DNA of 64,000 bases from an uncultured Bacteroidales bacterium (GCA_902799185.1 CADBZO010000009.1:8552-72551), one strand, 5' to 3'; shown: positions 1 through 8,923, counted from the first letter of the stretch. Numbers and translations: made by a program. The notes: generated by a model from the sequence alone, not told the origin.

Positions 1-14
1 ATCCCGAGAACTGA
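1..14 (+). CDS. 3' end of an upstream gene (partial)
   Basis: In the frame that puts a TGA at 12-14, the first bases read as the last codons of a gene (Pro-Glu-Asn-stop). The TGA shares its A with the lpxB start codon (TGATG), a common stop/start coupling in this window. Too short to identify. Confidence 0.35.
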
Positions 15-1132
15 TGGCGCGGTATTTCGTCATAGCAGGAGAGGCATCCGGCGATCTGCACGGAGCGGCACTGATCAGCGCGCTCCGTGCGGCAGATCCC
101 GGGGCGCAGTGTGCAGGACTCGGCGGCGACAGGATGGCTGCCGCCGGGTGCCGCCTCTACCAGCACATACGCCGGATGGCGTTTATGGGCTTTGCAGCGG
201 TGCTGGCGAACCTCGGGCAGGTACGGCGGAATTTTCGTATTGCGGAGCAGGCTCTGCTGGACGAGGCACCCGATGCGCTTATCCTGATTGACTATCCTTC
301 TTTTAACCTGCGCATGGCGCGTTTCTGCCGTGCGCATCTGCCTCAGACCAAGATTTTTTATTATATCCCGCCGAAGGTATGGGCATGGAAACGCCGCCGT
401 ATTCACGCTATCGCCAAGTTATGCGACGAGGTGCTGGGTATCTTTCCTTTCGAGCCGTCTTTCTATGCGCAATACGGCTACCGCTGCACCTATGTAGGCA
501 ACCCCACGGCGGAGGAGATAACTCGGATTACTCCGAATACTCCGATTACTCCGATTATTCCGAGTATTGCCATTCTGCCGGGTAGTCGGCCGAGCGAGAT
601 CAGTCATTGCCTGCCGAGGATGTTAGCGGCGGCACGGCGTTTTCCGGACTACCGTCCCGTGGTATGCGGGGCGCCGGGGATAGAGGACGATTTCTATCGG
701 CCTTACCTCCGTGCTGGCGAACAGTTCTCACGCGATACCTACGCGGTGGTACAGAGTGCTTCGGCGGCGGTGGTCAACTCCGGTACGGCTACGCTGGAGA
801 CAGCTCTCATCGGCTGTCCGCAGGTGGCGGTGTATCATCTGGCGCTCTCTTGGTTGATAGGGCTTATCCGGTGGGCACAGCCGCTGGTGTTCTCCATCCC
901 GTATTTCACACTGGTGAACATCATCGCCGGCAAGGAGGTCATCAAGGAGTATGTCGCCAATGACTTCAAGACGGAGAAGGTAGCCGCAGAGTTGGACCGG
1001 CTGCTGTATGATGAGGCATACAAAAAAGATATGCTCGCTTCCTACGGGCATATCCGTTCTCTCTTGGGCACGCGGCCTGCCGCTGAGACAGCGGCTTCGA
1101 TCATCGTCTCGCGCCTTTCTCAGAATTTATAA
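14..1132 (+). CDS. lpxB: Lipid-A-disaccharide synthase
   Basis: 372 aa, the usual family length. LpxB is a peripheral inner-membrane glycosyltransferase that joins UDP-2,3-diacylglucosamine and lipid X to make the disaccharide core of lipid A. The N-terminus has the family signature GEASGDLHGA, and PPKVWAWKRRR and the SGTATLETAL block are present. Residues 171-185 are odd: five 9-bp DNA units (524-568) encode an Ile/Thr/Pro stretch (RITPNTPITPIIPSI) just before the conserved LPGSR motif, where other LpxB proteins have a variable loop. The start overlaps a TGA by one base, so it is probably coupled to an upstream gene. It converges on surE, overlapping by 6 bp. Confidence 0.95.
   Translation: MARYFVIAGEASGDLHGAALISALRAADPGAQCAGLGGDRMAAAGCRLYQHIRRMAFMGFAAVLANLGQVRRNFRIAEQALLDEAPDALILIDYPSFNLRMARFCRAHLPQTKIFYYIPPKVWAWKRRRIHAIAKLCDEVLGIFPFEPSFYAQYGYRCTYVGNPTAEEITRITPNTPITPIIPSIAILPGSRPSEISHCLPRMLAAARRFPDYRPVVCGAPGIEDDFYRPYLRAGEQFSRDTYAVVQSASAAVVNSGTATLETALIGCPQVAVYHLALSWLIGLIRWAQPLVFSIPYFTLVNIIAGKEVIKEYVANDFKTEKVAAELDRLLYDEAYKKDMLASYGHIRSLLGTRPAAETAASIIVSRLSQNL
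524..568. repeat. 9-bp tandem repeat inside lpxB (5 units)
   Basis: Units cggattact, ccgaatact, ccgattact, ccgattatt and ccgagtatt. The period is a multiple of three, so the frame is kept and the array is translated as an Ile/Thr/Pro-rich loop. Confidence 0.85.
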
Positions 1133-1870
1133 CGATCCGTAATGGGTCCAGTCTATCTGCAGGGGAGTGATGGAGAGCAGCTGGTGCTCCATCGCCCATA
1201 TATCCGTGTCGGTGGATGCCGGTTCGTCGTTGACAAAAGCGCCTCCGAGCGTCCAGCCTTTCAGCGCGTCTTCCGGCAAGACCCCGTCCAGCGGCACTAA
1301 CTCGTTCGCCCAGTGGCCTATACACTGGCGTGTCCACCGGATACCTTCTATCTCACCTACCGGCGCGTTGATGTTGAAACATGTCCGCGGGGCGATACCT
1401 TCTTCGTACAGGTGTTGCGTTATTTCCGCCAGGAAGGGCTGCAGCCAGTGCAGATCCACATCCGCCTCATGGCTGTCTATCGACCATCCTATAGCAGGAA
1501 TACCTTTCTCCGCCGCTACGAGACACGCACCTATCGTACCGGAATACATGGCGTTGATAGCGGCGTTGCTGCCGTGGTTGATACCCGAGACGAGGAGGTC
1601 TATCTCCCGGTCGGCAAAAAGGATCTCCCGCGCTATCTTCACGCAGTCGGCCGGGGTGCCGTTGGTGGTATATACCTCGGCGCCGTTGAGGTCATGCTCC
1701 TCTACCTTACGCAGGTATATCGGCTTGGTGGCACTGATGGCGGCGCCATAACCGCTACGGGCTCCGTCCGGCGCAATCACCGTCACAGCCCCTAACTTCG
1801 TCATCTCTTTGGCCAGAAGGCGTATGCCCGCCGTGCCCCAGCCGTCATCGTTAACTACTACGATATTCAT
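1127..1870 (-). CDS. surE: 5'/3'-nucleotidase SurE
   Basis: 247 aa. SurE is a metal-dependent nucleoside monophosphate phosphatase. The N-terminal metal-binding NDDG motif (residues 7-10), the APDGARSGYGAAI region and the SGINHG motif are all present. The start ATG (1868-1870) overlaps the glmM stop by 4 bp (ATGA), so it is the last gene of the rfbA-to-surE operon. Its 3' end overlaps lpxB by 6 bp on the other strand. Confidence 0.93.
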   Translation of the reverse strand: MNIVVVNDDGWGTAGIRLLAKEMTKLGAVTVIAPDGARSGYGAAISATKPIYLRKVEEHDLNGAEVYTTNGTPADCVKIAREILFADREIDLLVSGINHGSNAAINAMYSGTIGACLVAAEKGIPAIGWSIDSHEADVDLHWLQPFLAEITQHLYEEGIAPRTCFNINAPVGEIEGIRWTRQCIGHWANELVPLDGVLPEDALKGWTLGGAFVNDEPASTDTDIWAMEHQLLSITPLQIDWTHYGSL

Positions 1871-3240
1871 CCCTTCACTACTTTCATTACTTGTTGTGCC
1901 AATTCATTGGCTTTCTCCATCGTCGCCGCCTCCGAATAGACGCGGATGATAGGCTCCGTATTGGATTTGCGCAGGTGTACCCACCCGTCTGCGAAATCAA
2001 TCTTCACACCGTCGCGGTCGTTCACCCGCTCGTTGCGGTAGAGTTCTTTGACTTTCGCCAGGATGGCATCTACGTCGGTCTCCGGGGTGAGGTCGATACG
2101 GTTCTTGGAGATGCAGTAGTCGGGCAGGCTCTTGCGCAGCTCGCTGACCTTCATATCCAGATGCGCCAGGTGGCTCAGAAAGAGGGCTATACCTACCAGC
2201 GCGTCGCGGCCGTAGTGGCACTCGGGGTAGATCACCCCGCCGTTGCCCTCTCCGCCGATGACGGCACCGGTGCGTTTCATCTCCGCTACTACGTTCACTT
2301 CGCCTACCGCCGAAGCGCTGTACTCGCCGCCGTGAGCTCGCGTCACATCGCTCAGCGCACGTGTGGAGGACATATTGCTTACGGTGTTACCCGGCGTGTG
2401 GCTCAGGATATAGTCGGCTACGGAGACGAGGGTGTATTCCTCGCCGAACATCTCGCCGTTCTCGCAGATGATAGCCAGCCTGTCCACATCCGGATCTACG
2501 ACGAATCCTACATCCGCCTTGCCGGATTTGAGCAGGTCGCTGATCTCGGTCAGGTGCTGTGGCAGCGGCTCTGGGTTATGCGGGAACCGGCCGTCGGGGG
2601 TGCAGTTGAGTTCGATGATATTCTCCACGCCTACTGCCCGCAGGATAGCCGGGATGGCCAGTCCGCCTACGGAGTTGACGCAGTCGATAGCTACGGTGAA
2701 ATGCCGCTTTCGGATGGCCTCTGTGTCCACCAGTTTCAGTTTCAGCACCTGCTCTACGTGGTAGGGCAGGTAGTCTTTGGCGGTCATGTGTCCCAGTTCG
2801 TCCACTTCGGCGAATGAGAAGTCTTCTTGCTCCGCGATAGCCAGCACGCCTTTGCCTTCGGCGTCGTTGAGGAACTCGCCTTTCTCGTTGAGCAGTTTCA
2901 GCGCGTTCCATTGTTTGGGGTTATGGCTGGCGGTGAGGATGATACCTCCGGCGGCCTGTTCACCGGTGACGGCCAGCTCGGTCGTCGGGGTGGTAGCCAG
3001 CCCTATGTTCACTACGTCGTAGCCCATGCCCATGAGTGTACCGCATACGATCTGCTCTACCATATGACCGCTCAGACGGGCGTCGCGGCCTACTACAATC
3101 TTGTTGTTGTCCGGCATGGCAGCGCGGCGCTGGGTGGCGTAGGCAGCGGTGAAACGGACTATATCTACGGGGTTGAGCCCCTCTCCCACGCGGCCGCCTA
3201 TCGTGCCGCGGATTCCGGAAATGGATTTTACTAAACTCAT
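1867..3240 (-). CDS. glmM: Phosphoglucosamine mutase
   Basis: 457 aa member of the alpha-D-phosphohexomutase superfamily. The active-site phosphoserine loop TASHNP and the metal loop DPDVDR are clear. GlmM converts glucosamine-6-phosphate to glucosamine-1-phosphate for UDP-GlcNAc, feeding peptidoglycan and lipid A. It lies 1 bp after the DUF4827-like lipoprotein gene and overlaps surE by 4 bp. Archaeal-type Bacteroidota members of this family may also take other hexose phosphates, so substrate is inferred from the family and the envelope-gene context. Confidence 0.88.
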   Translation of the reverse strand: MSLVKSISGIRGTIGGRVGEGLNPVDIVRFTAAYATQRRAAMPDNNKIVVGRDARLSGHMVEQIVCGTLMGMGYDVVNIGLATTPTTELAVTGEQAAGGIILTASHNPKQWNALKLLNEKGEFLNDAEGKGVLAIAEQEDFSFAEVDELGHMTAKDYLPYHVEQVLKLKLVDTEAIRKRHFTVAIDCVNSVGGLAIPAILRAVGVENIIELNCTPDGRFPHNPEPLPQHLTEISDLLKSGKADVGFVVDPDVDRLAIICENGEMFGEEYTLVSVADYILSHTPGNTVSNMSSTRALSDVTRAHGGEYSASAVGEVNVVAEMKRTGAVIGGEGNGGVIYPECHYGRDALVGIALFLSHLAHLDMKVSELRKSLPDYCISKNRIDLTPETDVDAILAKVKELYRNERVNDRDGVKIDFADGWVHLRKSNTEPIIRVYSEAATMEKANELAQQVMKVVKG

Positions 3241-3241
3241 C

Positions 3242-3781
3242 TTATTGTTTTACTTTGATATTCAGAATATATGCATATGGAGTAACCGACATCTGGTCGG
3301 CATCGAAGCCTAACTTGCTGGGTACGATGATTTCGCACTCGGCATTGCTGTATTTCATCAGTTGCACGGCGATGTGCCATCCTACGGCTTCGCAGGTGGA
3401 GGTATTGCCGTACTGGAACTCGTACGGATGCGGCTGGTCCAGCGTGGTCCAGTAGCTGAGGGTGTCCGCTCCCTCCGTGAGGGCGAATTTCTTGTATCGG
3501 GTCACGATATAGTCGTTCACCAGCACCTCGCCGGAACGGTCTCCGCGGCGGCGGAGATGGAAATAGAGGTCGTCGGAACCGGAGGTGTCTTTGTAATAGT
3601 CTTTCTCGCCCCATACATAGTCCTCCCCCGGCATCTCTGTCAGGATATTCAGGTTGTTGCGACTGATATAGTTTTCAATCAGTTTCTTCTCCTTGTTACG
3701 CAGGTTGGAGTAGGTGTTGGCTTTGCATCCTATCAGGACCAGGGCGATGCCTGCTAATAGGATAAATACAGTTTTTCTCAT
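3242..3781 (-). CDS. DUF4827-like lipoprotein with FKBP-like C-terminus
   Basis: 179 aa. A short hydrophobic signal ending in LIGC gives a lipoprotein cleavage site at Cys19. The C-terminal third (IVPSKLGF...VTPYAYILNIKVK) has the ending typical of FKBP-type peptidyl-prolyl isomerase folds. I recognise it as resembling the Bacteroidales DUF4827 family. The start overlaps the upstream FKBP lipoprotein stop by 4 bp. Isomerase activity is not shown by the sequence; it may be only a fold relative or chaperone. Confidence 0.7.
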   Translation of the reverse strand: MRKTVFILLAGIALVLIGCKANTYSNLRNKEKKLIENYISRNNLNILTEMPGEDYVWGEKDYYKDTSGSDDLYFHLRRRGDRSGEVLVNDYIVTRYKKFALTEGADTLSYWTTLDQPHPYEFQYGNTSTCEAVGWHIAVQLMKYSNAECEIIVPSKLGFDADQMSVTPYAYILNIKVKQ

Positions 3782-4293
3782 TCTTTTATGGTTAGTTCAA
3801 TTCGTACGTTTTCATAGGGCGGTATTTCCGCCGTACCTTGGATGCCGTAGGCGGCATACCAGGGGACTATTAGCGAGAGGCTCTCGCCGTGGTACCACTC
3901 GGTGATGTTCTCGTCAATGGCGGGTGGCAGCTCGTATTTGCCGGCGTGTGCGGTCGTCTCGCTGTCGGTATAGAGGTGTCCGTTGAGGCTCGTCACCTGC
4001 ATCTGTACGGTGCACTCCTCGCCGTGCAGAACAGGCCGGTTGCTGTCGCCGGGACGGATGATCTTCGCCCATGTGCCGCGCTCATAAAGCGAGTAGCCTC
4101 CTTCGGTACGCGCTATCCGGTAGAGCTCCTCATCCGCTGACCGGCTCATCTGCCGGTTCATCGTCATCAGTGCCAGCGTGGTGCTGTCCGCTTTGGGCGA
4201 CTCGCCTTTGCGAGTGGACGGCCGCTGGGGGGACTGCCCTCCGCAGCCGGCCATCATCGCCGTCAGGAGACATATTGCCGCAATCTTTCTCAC
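3778..4293 (-). CDS. FKBP-type peptidyl-prolyl isomerase-like lipoprotein
   Basis: 171 aa from a GTG start at 4291-4293 that overlaps the TGA of the hybrid sensor gene (GTGA). A longer reading frame begins at 4365 but would lie inside the sensor gene, and the lipoprotein signal (hydrophobic run then MMAGCGG) fits the GTG. The C-terminal domain has the FKBP pattern GEECTVQM... and the ending IPPYENVRIELTIKE. It is probably anchored in a membrane facing the periplasm and assists folding. It forms a pair with the next gene, another FKBP-like lipoprotein. Confidence 0.75.
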   Translation of the reverse strand: MRKIAAICLLTAMMAGCGGQSPQRPSTRKGESPKADSTTLALMTMNRQMSRSADEELYRIARTEGGYSLYERGTWAKIIRPGDSNRPVLHGEECTVQMQVTSLNGHLYTDSETTAHAGKYELPPAIDENITEWYHGESLSLIVPWYAAYGIQGTAEIPPYENVRIELTIKE

Positions 4294-7200
4294 GCTTCTT
4301 TCTCCTCGGGGATAAACTGTTTGCGGTACTCGCTGGGCGTCATACCGTAGGTGTTCTTGAAACATTTGGAGAAATAGCGGCTGTCGTTCATGCCTACCAT
4401 GTAGGTCACCTCGGTAATATTATATTTTCTGTCCTCCAGCAGCTGTGCCGCACGTTTCACGCGTATCTCGCGGATGAACTCAACAGGGCTCATGCCGGTC
4501 ATGCTCTTCAGTTTGTTGAAGAACACGGTGCGACCCATGTTCATCTCTTCCACCAACTCATCTACCGTCAGGGTGTTATTGTCCATCTGTTTGTCCATGA
4601 TATCCAGCAGTTTGGCCAGGAAGGCATCGCCCGAGATCGTCTCGTCTGTCGTCGGGTTGGCCTCCAGCCGCAACAAGCGCTCGCGGTAGTTACGCTCCAG
4701 CTGGGTGCGCAGCTTCAATATATTCTTGACGCGTGCGCGCAGGTATTCCGGTTCAAAGGGCTTGGTCATATAGTCGTCCGCGCCGTATTGCAGCGCCTGC
4801 AGACGGCTCTCGATGGCTGTCTTGGCGGTCAGTAAGATGACCGGGATATAGTTCGTGTCGGGGTCGGATTTGATATGCTGCGTCAGCTCCAGACCATCTA
4901 CCTTGGGCATCATCAGGTCGGTGATCACGAGGTCTATATGCTTCGTCTTGATCACCTGTTCCGCCTCTTCGCCGTCGCCGGCGGTCTCTATTGCGTATTC
5001 GCGACCGAAGATGCTGGTCATGAACTGGCGCATCTCTTCGCTGTCATCTACGATCAGGATGGTACGCCGGTTGTCCGTCTTCTCTTGCGGCAGGGAGTCT
5101 AACTTATCCTCGTTTTTCTCCGCCGTTCTGGTCATCGTCACTGGCTCTTCCGTCACGAAATCCACCTCCGCGCCGAAATGTTCTCTGCCGGTATGGAGCA
5201 TGACGGTGAAGGTAGTGCCTTTGCCTAACTCGCTCTCCACCTCTATGTGACCGTGGTGCAGATCCACCAGCTCTTTGGTCAGGTTCATGCCGATACCCGT
5301 GCCGGTGGTGCTGCCGCTTAACTCGTTGTTGCTGCTAAACCGCTCAAACAGAATACTCCTCTTCTCCGGGGCTATGCCGATACCTTCGTCCTCTACCGCC
5401 AGGGTCACAAAACCCGGTTTGGAGTCAATCACAACGCCGATATGTTTGCCTGCGGGGGTAAACTTGAAGGCGTTGCTCAGCAGGTTCCACAGGATGGTAT
5501 CCATCCGTCCGCGGTCCACCCATACGGTTGAGTCTTCCGCGCGGTTCTCTATCGTGAAGTCGATATGTTTGTCGCTTGCTTCTTTCTTGAAATTGGCGCA
5601 AGTCTCGTTCACCAACTCGCTCAGCAGGGTGGGTTGGATCTTGAGTTTCATCTTCTGGTTCTGTATCTTGCGGAACTCTAACAGCTGGTTGACCATCCGG
5701 AGCATCCGCTGACTGTTGCTCTGTACGATCTCCAGCTGGCTCCGGACGGAGCGGGAGATACGCTCCGATTGCAGAATGTTCTCCACCGGTCCTACGATCA
5801 GCGTCAGCGGGGTACGCAGCTCATGGCTGATATTGGTGAAGAACCGTAACTTGATATCCGTCACCTGTTGCTCTACAATCACTTTCTGCCTCAGACCGTT
5901 ATACAGGCTTACGATATACCCGGCGATGCTCAGGATGGCAATCAGACAAACTACATACAGTACGAACGCCCACCAGGTCAGCCACCACGGGCGTTTGACG
6001 ATGATGACGAGCTGTTTCTCGTTCTCCACGTCAGCTCCCTCGCGGTTGGTGGAGCATACGTGGAAGCGGTAGGTGCCGTACCGGAGGTTGTTGTAGGTCA
6101 CCCGGCGGCTGCTGCCTGCGCAGGTCCAGTCGGCGTCGATGCCCTCCATCCGGTAGGTATAGACCAGTTTGTCGGCTCCGATATAGTCTATCGCTGCGTA
6201 TTCGATGGAGATGTTGCTGCCGTCGGACAGGATGACGGTATCGCGCGGAGCGAGAGGTCCGTCCTGGGTCTCCAGACGCGTGATATGCATGGGCGGTACC
6301 GAACCGGAGTGGTGTACGCGCGAGGGGGTGAAAGTGCAGAAACCGTTGCTGTAGCCGAAATAGATGGTGCCGTCCGTAGCGCGAACAGCTTCCGCTTCGG
6401 TGAAGCAGGTGTTATGCTGGTTGTCCAGGGCGTCGTAGTAATACAGCTCGCCGGAGCGCAGGTTCAGCTCGGCTATGTCGCTCTCGCTGCAGAACCATAT
6501 ACTGTTGCTGTCGCTGCTCATGGACAGGATGATGTCATGGTAGGTCTCTATCCGCGTGATCTCCGGCTTAGGGGCGTTCAGGTCGATGGTCATCAGTCCC
6601 CCGCCGAAGGAGCCTAACCACAGTCGGCCTTCGTGGTGGTGGATGGCACGGATATCGTAACTGGGGAGCACCGTACACCGGCGGGTGTCCAGATCCACGC
6701 AGAGCACACCGGTTGTGGTTCCGCACCATAGCCGGCGGCCCACTATCTCGATGTCGCGTACTTTCATCCCGTTGCCTGCTACCTCCGGTTCGCTCCAGGA
6801 GTGCCTGTTCTCGTCGTAGCGCAGGATATTCACGCCACCGCCGTAGGTTGCTACATAGAGGGTGCCGTCCTCTCCTTCCTCGATGTCGTATATATCCGGG
6901 TGGGAGGTCGGGATGAGGCGGTGCGGAGTCTGTTGGTACAGCCCCTTGCCTTTGACGCCTGTCATCATCCCGTGGCGGGTCAGCTGGGCGCAATAGACAC
7001 CTGTCTCGCTCTTGAGGAAGGTCTCTACCTCTCCTTGCCCGTTGACCGCAAAAGCGCGTACCTCGCCGTTGCCCTGACCGCTCTTCCGCAGGTCATGCAG
7101 CTTGTAGGGCGTAGGATCCATGTTCACGCAATCCACGCCTCCGTCGTAGGTGGCTATCCACATCTGTCCTTCGCGGTCCATGTAGGCGGTGTGGATCATG

Positions 7201-7865
7201 TTGGTCAACCCCTCGATGGGATAGACCAGCTCGTCTTTCTCGTAGTCGTAATAACTCCATCCGCCGCCCGTGGGGTTCACCCAGGTACGGCCCTGGCTGT
7301 CCTCTATGAGGAAGAAATGCGCACGCAGCTGGCCGGCATAACGGTTGTCCAGAGGAGGAGTGAACCGTTTCCATTGCCCGTCTCGGTAGCGCATGATACC
7401 GTTTTGCTCGTCGGCTTGCCAAATCACGCCGTGGCTGTCTATCTTGGTGCGGTTTCCGCTCTCGCCCATCTGCTCGACCATCCCTAACGGCAGACTGTCG
7501 TAGGGCATAGCAGTGGTGTGCTCGCGGGAGGCGTCCAGACGGTAGTAATGGTCGTCGTAGGTGGCCCACCAGATACGCGACTGCTCGTCCTCGTAGATCG
7601 TCGTCACGCGGTTGTTCACCTGTACCTCCACGCCTTCGTTCATCGCTTTATAGACGGTGAACGTATAGCCGTTGAAACGGTTCAGACCGTCCCACGTACC
7701 AAACCACATGAACCCCTCCTTGTCCTGCATGATAGCCATCACGGTGTTCTGGCTCAAGCCGTCTTTGATGGAGTAGTGCTGCACGATATAGTGCTCATGC
7801 GCACGCACGATGTGAGCGCACGCGAGAAATAATATAATAAGGAATATGGAGTAGAGCCGTTTCAT
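4290..7865 (-). CDS. Hybrid two-component sensor kinase/AraC-type regulator (HTCS)
   Basis: 1191 aa with the full Bacteroidota HTCS order: signal peptide (1-22), a periplasmic two-component propeller, a Y_Y_Y domain just before the membrane, one transmembrane helix at about 632-652, a histidine kinase with the H box NISHELRTPL (His681), an ATPase with LLSNAFKF and DEGIGIA, a receiver with the TDLMMPKVDG loop (Asp983) and an AraC-type DNA-binding domain at the C-terminus (MGMNDSRYFSKCFKNTYGMTP). Such proteins sense a glycan and switch on a utilisation locus. Here there is no SusC/SusD pair in view. Instead it overlaps rfbA by 4 bp at its start and a lipoprotein gene by 4 bp at its end, inside an envelope-gene operon. 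Confidence 0.95.
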   Translation of the reverse strand: MKRLYSIFLIILFLACAHIVRAHEHYIVQHYSIKDGLSQNTVMAIMQDKEGFMWFGTWDGLNRFNGYTFTVYKAMNEGVEVQVNNRVTTIYEDEQSRIWWATYDDHYYRLDASREHTTAMPYDSLPLGMVEQMGESGNRTKIDSHGVIWQADEQNGIMRYRDGQWKRFTPPLDNRYAGQLRAHFFLIEDSQGRTWVNPTGGGWSYYDYEKDELVYPIEGLTNMIHTAYMDREGQMWIATYDGGVDCVNMDPTPYKLHDLRKSGQGNGEVRAFAVNGQGEVETFLKSETGVYCAQLTRHGMMTGVKGKGLYQQTPHRLIPTSHPDIYDIEEGEDGTLYVATYGGGVNILRYDENRHSWSEPEVAGNGMKVRDIEIVGRRLWCGTTTGVLCVDLDTRRCTVLPSYDIRAIHHHEGRLWLGSFGGGLMTIDLNAPKPEITRIETYHDIILSMSSDSNSIWFCSESDIAELNLRSGELYYYDALDNQHNTCFTEAEAVRATDGTIYFGYSNGFCTFTPSRVHHSGSVPPMHITRLETQDGPLAPRDTVILSDGSNISIEYAAIDYIGADKLVYTYRMEGIDADWTCAGSSRRVTYNNLRYGTYRFHVCSTNREGADVENEKQLVIIVKRPWWLTWWAFVLYVVCLIAILSIAGYIVSLYNGLRQKVIVEQQVTDIKLRFFTNISHELRTPLTLIVGPVENILQSERISRSVRSQLEIVQSNSQRMLRMVNQLLEFRKIQNQKMKLKIQPTLLSELVNETCANFKKEASDKHIDFTIENRAEDSTVWVDRGRMDTILWNLLSNAFKFTPAGKHIGVVIDSKPGFVTLAVEDEGIGIAPEKRSILFERFSSNNELSGSTTGTGIGMNLTKELVDLHHGHIEVESELGKGTTFTVMLHTGREHFGAEVDFVTEEPVTMTRTAEKNEDKLDSLPQEKTDNRRTILIVDDSEEMRQFMTSIFGREYAIETAGDGEEAEQVIKTKHIDLVITDLMMPKVDGLELTQHIKSDPDTNYIPVILLTAKTAIESRLQALQYGADDYMTKPFEPEYLRARVKNILKLRTQLERNYRERLLRLEANPTTDETISGDAFLAKLLDIMDKQMDNNTLTVDELVEEMNMGRTVFFNKLKSMTGMSPVEFIREIRVKRAAQLLEDRKYNITEVTYMVGMNDSRYFSKCFKNTYGMTPSEYRKQFIPEEKEA

Positions 7866-8728
7866 CGTGCCAGCCGCTCCAGATATCGTCCGTATGCTGT
7901 TTTCATCTCTTTGCCTAATGCCGCTAACTGCTCGGTGCTGATCCAGCCGTTGCGCCAGGCTATCTCCTCAATGCAGCTCACGTAGAAACCCTGCCTGTTC
8001 TGGATGGTTGCGATGAAATTACCGGCGTCCAACAGGCTGTCGCAGTTACCCGTGTCCAGCCATGCAAACCCGCGGCTGAACAGTTTCACCTTCAGCGTGC
8101 CTTCGTTCAGGTAGAGTTTGTTCAGGTCCGTAATCTCGTATTCGCCGCGCGCGCTGGGCTGCAGACCGGCGGCTTTCTCGCAAACCGTCCCGTCGTAGAA
8201 ATACAGTCCCGGTACGGCATAGTTGCTCTTCGGTTCTGCCGGTTTCTCCTCCAGACTCAGCACTTTGCCCGCTTCGTCGAACTCCACTACGCCGTACGCA
8301 CGGGGGTCGGCTACCTCATATCCGAAGATTACCGCGCCGCCGTTTTGTACCTCTTCTACCGCTTCACGCAACATATGACCGAAATGCTGGCCGTAGAACA
8401 TGTTATCGCCCAAAATCAGACATCCCGGCTCGCCGTTCAGAAACTCGCGGCCTAACACAAACGCCTGAGCCAGACCGTTGGGCACCTCCTGAATCTTGTA
8501 TTCCAGTTTCATACCGATTCGCCCGCCGTCGCCTAACAACTCGCGGAACATAGGCAAGTCACGGGGAGTACTGATTACCAGCACCTCGCGGATGCCGGCC
8601 ATCATCAATGCACTCAACGGGTAGTAAATCATCGGCTTGTCATACACCGGCATGATTTGCTTGCTAATTGCTTTACTCAGGGGGTACAACCTTGTTGCAC
8701 TGCCGCCTGCCAGGATGATTCCTTTCAT
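7862..8728 (-). CDS. rfbA: Glucose-1-phosphate thymidylyltransferase
   Basis: 288 aa from the ATG at 8726-8728; an upstream in-frame start would run through the promoter. The N-terminal nucleotide loop reads GGSATRLYPLS, and DKPMIYYPLS and GDNMFYG are typical of RfbA/RmlA. It makes dTDP-glucose from dTTP and glucose-1-phosphate, the first step of dTDP-sugar (for example rhamnose) synthesis for O-antigen or capsule. No rfbB, C or D gene is in the window. It is the first gene of the operon ending at surE and has a clear promoter at 8750-8781. Confidence 0.93.
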   Translation of the reverse strand: MKGIILAGGSATRLYPLSKAISKQIMPVYDKPMIYYPLSALMMAGIREVLVISTPRDLPMFRELLGDGGRIGMKLEYKIQEVPNGLAQAFVLGREFLNGEPGCLILGDNMFYGQHFGHMLREAVEEVQNGGAVIFGYEVADPRAYGVVEFDEAGKVLSLEEKPAEPKSNYAVPGLYFYDGTVCEKAAGLQPSARGEYEITDLNKLYLNEGTLKVKLFSRGFAWLDTGNCDSLLDAGNFIATIQNRQGFYVSCIEEIAWRNGWISTEQLAALGKEMKTAYGRYLERLAR

Positions 8729-8749
8729 ATCACATAACCTTTGCGGGTG

Positions 8750-8781
8750 CAAAGGTACAAAAAAAATCGCATTCATGCAAA
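8750..8781 (-). promoter_or_regulatory. Promoter of the rfbA operon
   Basis: On the minus strand, TTTG (8778-8781), 20 bp, then TAccTTTG (8750-8757), the Bacteroidota housekeeping promoter pattern, about 22 bp before the rfbA start. Confidence 0.85.
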
Positions 8782-8788
8782 TATTTTC

Positions 8789-8888
8789 GAAAAAAAATCC
8801 CGCTACTCTCACGAGCGGCGGGATCCCAAATACTTACAATTACATGAAAAAACCTCTACAGGCTAGTCTCACTAGATTGTGAAACTTG
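8789..8888 (-). ncRNA. Candidate small RNA with own promoter and terminator
   Basis: Transcription from the promoter at 8892-8923 would start near 8888 and run about 100 nt leftward to a hairpin (TCCCGC...GCGGGA, 8798-8823) followed by eight U (8790-8797), a textbook intrinsic terminator. A second small hairpin is CTAGT-gag-ACTAG. The only ATG is followed at once by a stop, so it does not encode a peptide. It ends just before the rfbA promoter, so it could be a free small RNA or a terminated leader of the operon. I do not recognise the family. Confidence 0.6.
8798..8823 (-). terminator. Intrinsic terminator of the small RNA
   Basis: 6-bp GC-rich stem TCCCGC/GCGGGA followed on the minus strand by eight T (8790-8797). 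Confidence 0.75.
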
Positions 8889-8891
8889 GTG

Positions 8892-8923
8892 CAAAGGTAC
8901 TGCTTTTTTTTGAATTGTGCAAT
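8892..8923 (-). promoter_or_regulatory. Promoter of the small RNA
   Basis: Perfect TAccTTTG on the minus strand (8892-8899) with ATTG 20 bp upstream (8920-8923) as a weak -33 box. Confidence 0.65.

Noticed and set aside
3778..4365. Longer version of the FKBP lipoprotein starting at 4365
   Set aside because: The extra 24 residues lie inside the hybrid sensor gene and precede the lipoprotein signal; the GTG at 4291-4293 with a GTGA overlap fits better.
8637..8882. Possible 81-codon gene on the plus strand upstream of the lipid kinase
   Set aside because: It starts inside rfbA on the other strand, crosses the rfbA promoter and the small RNA, and shows no protein features.
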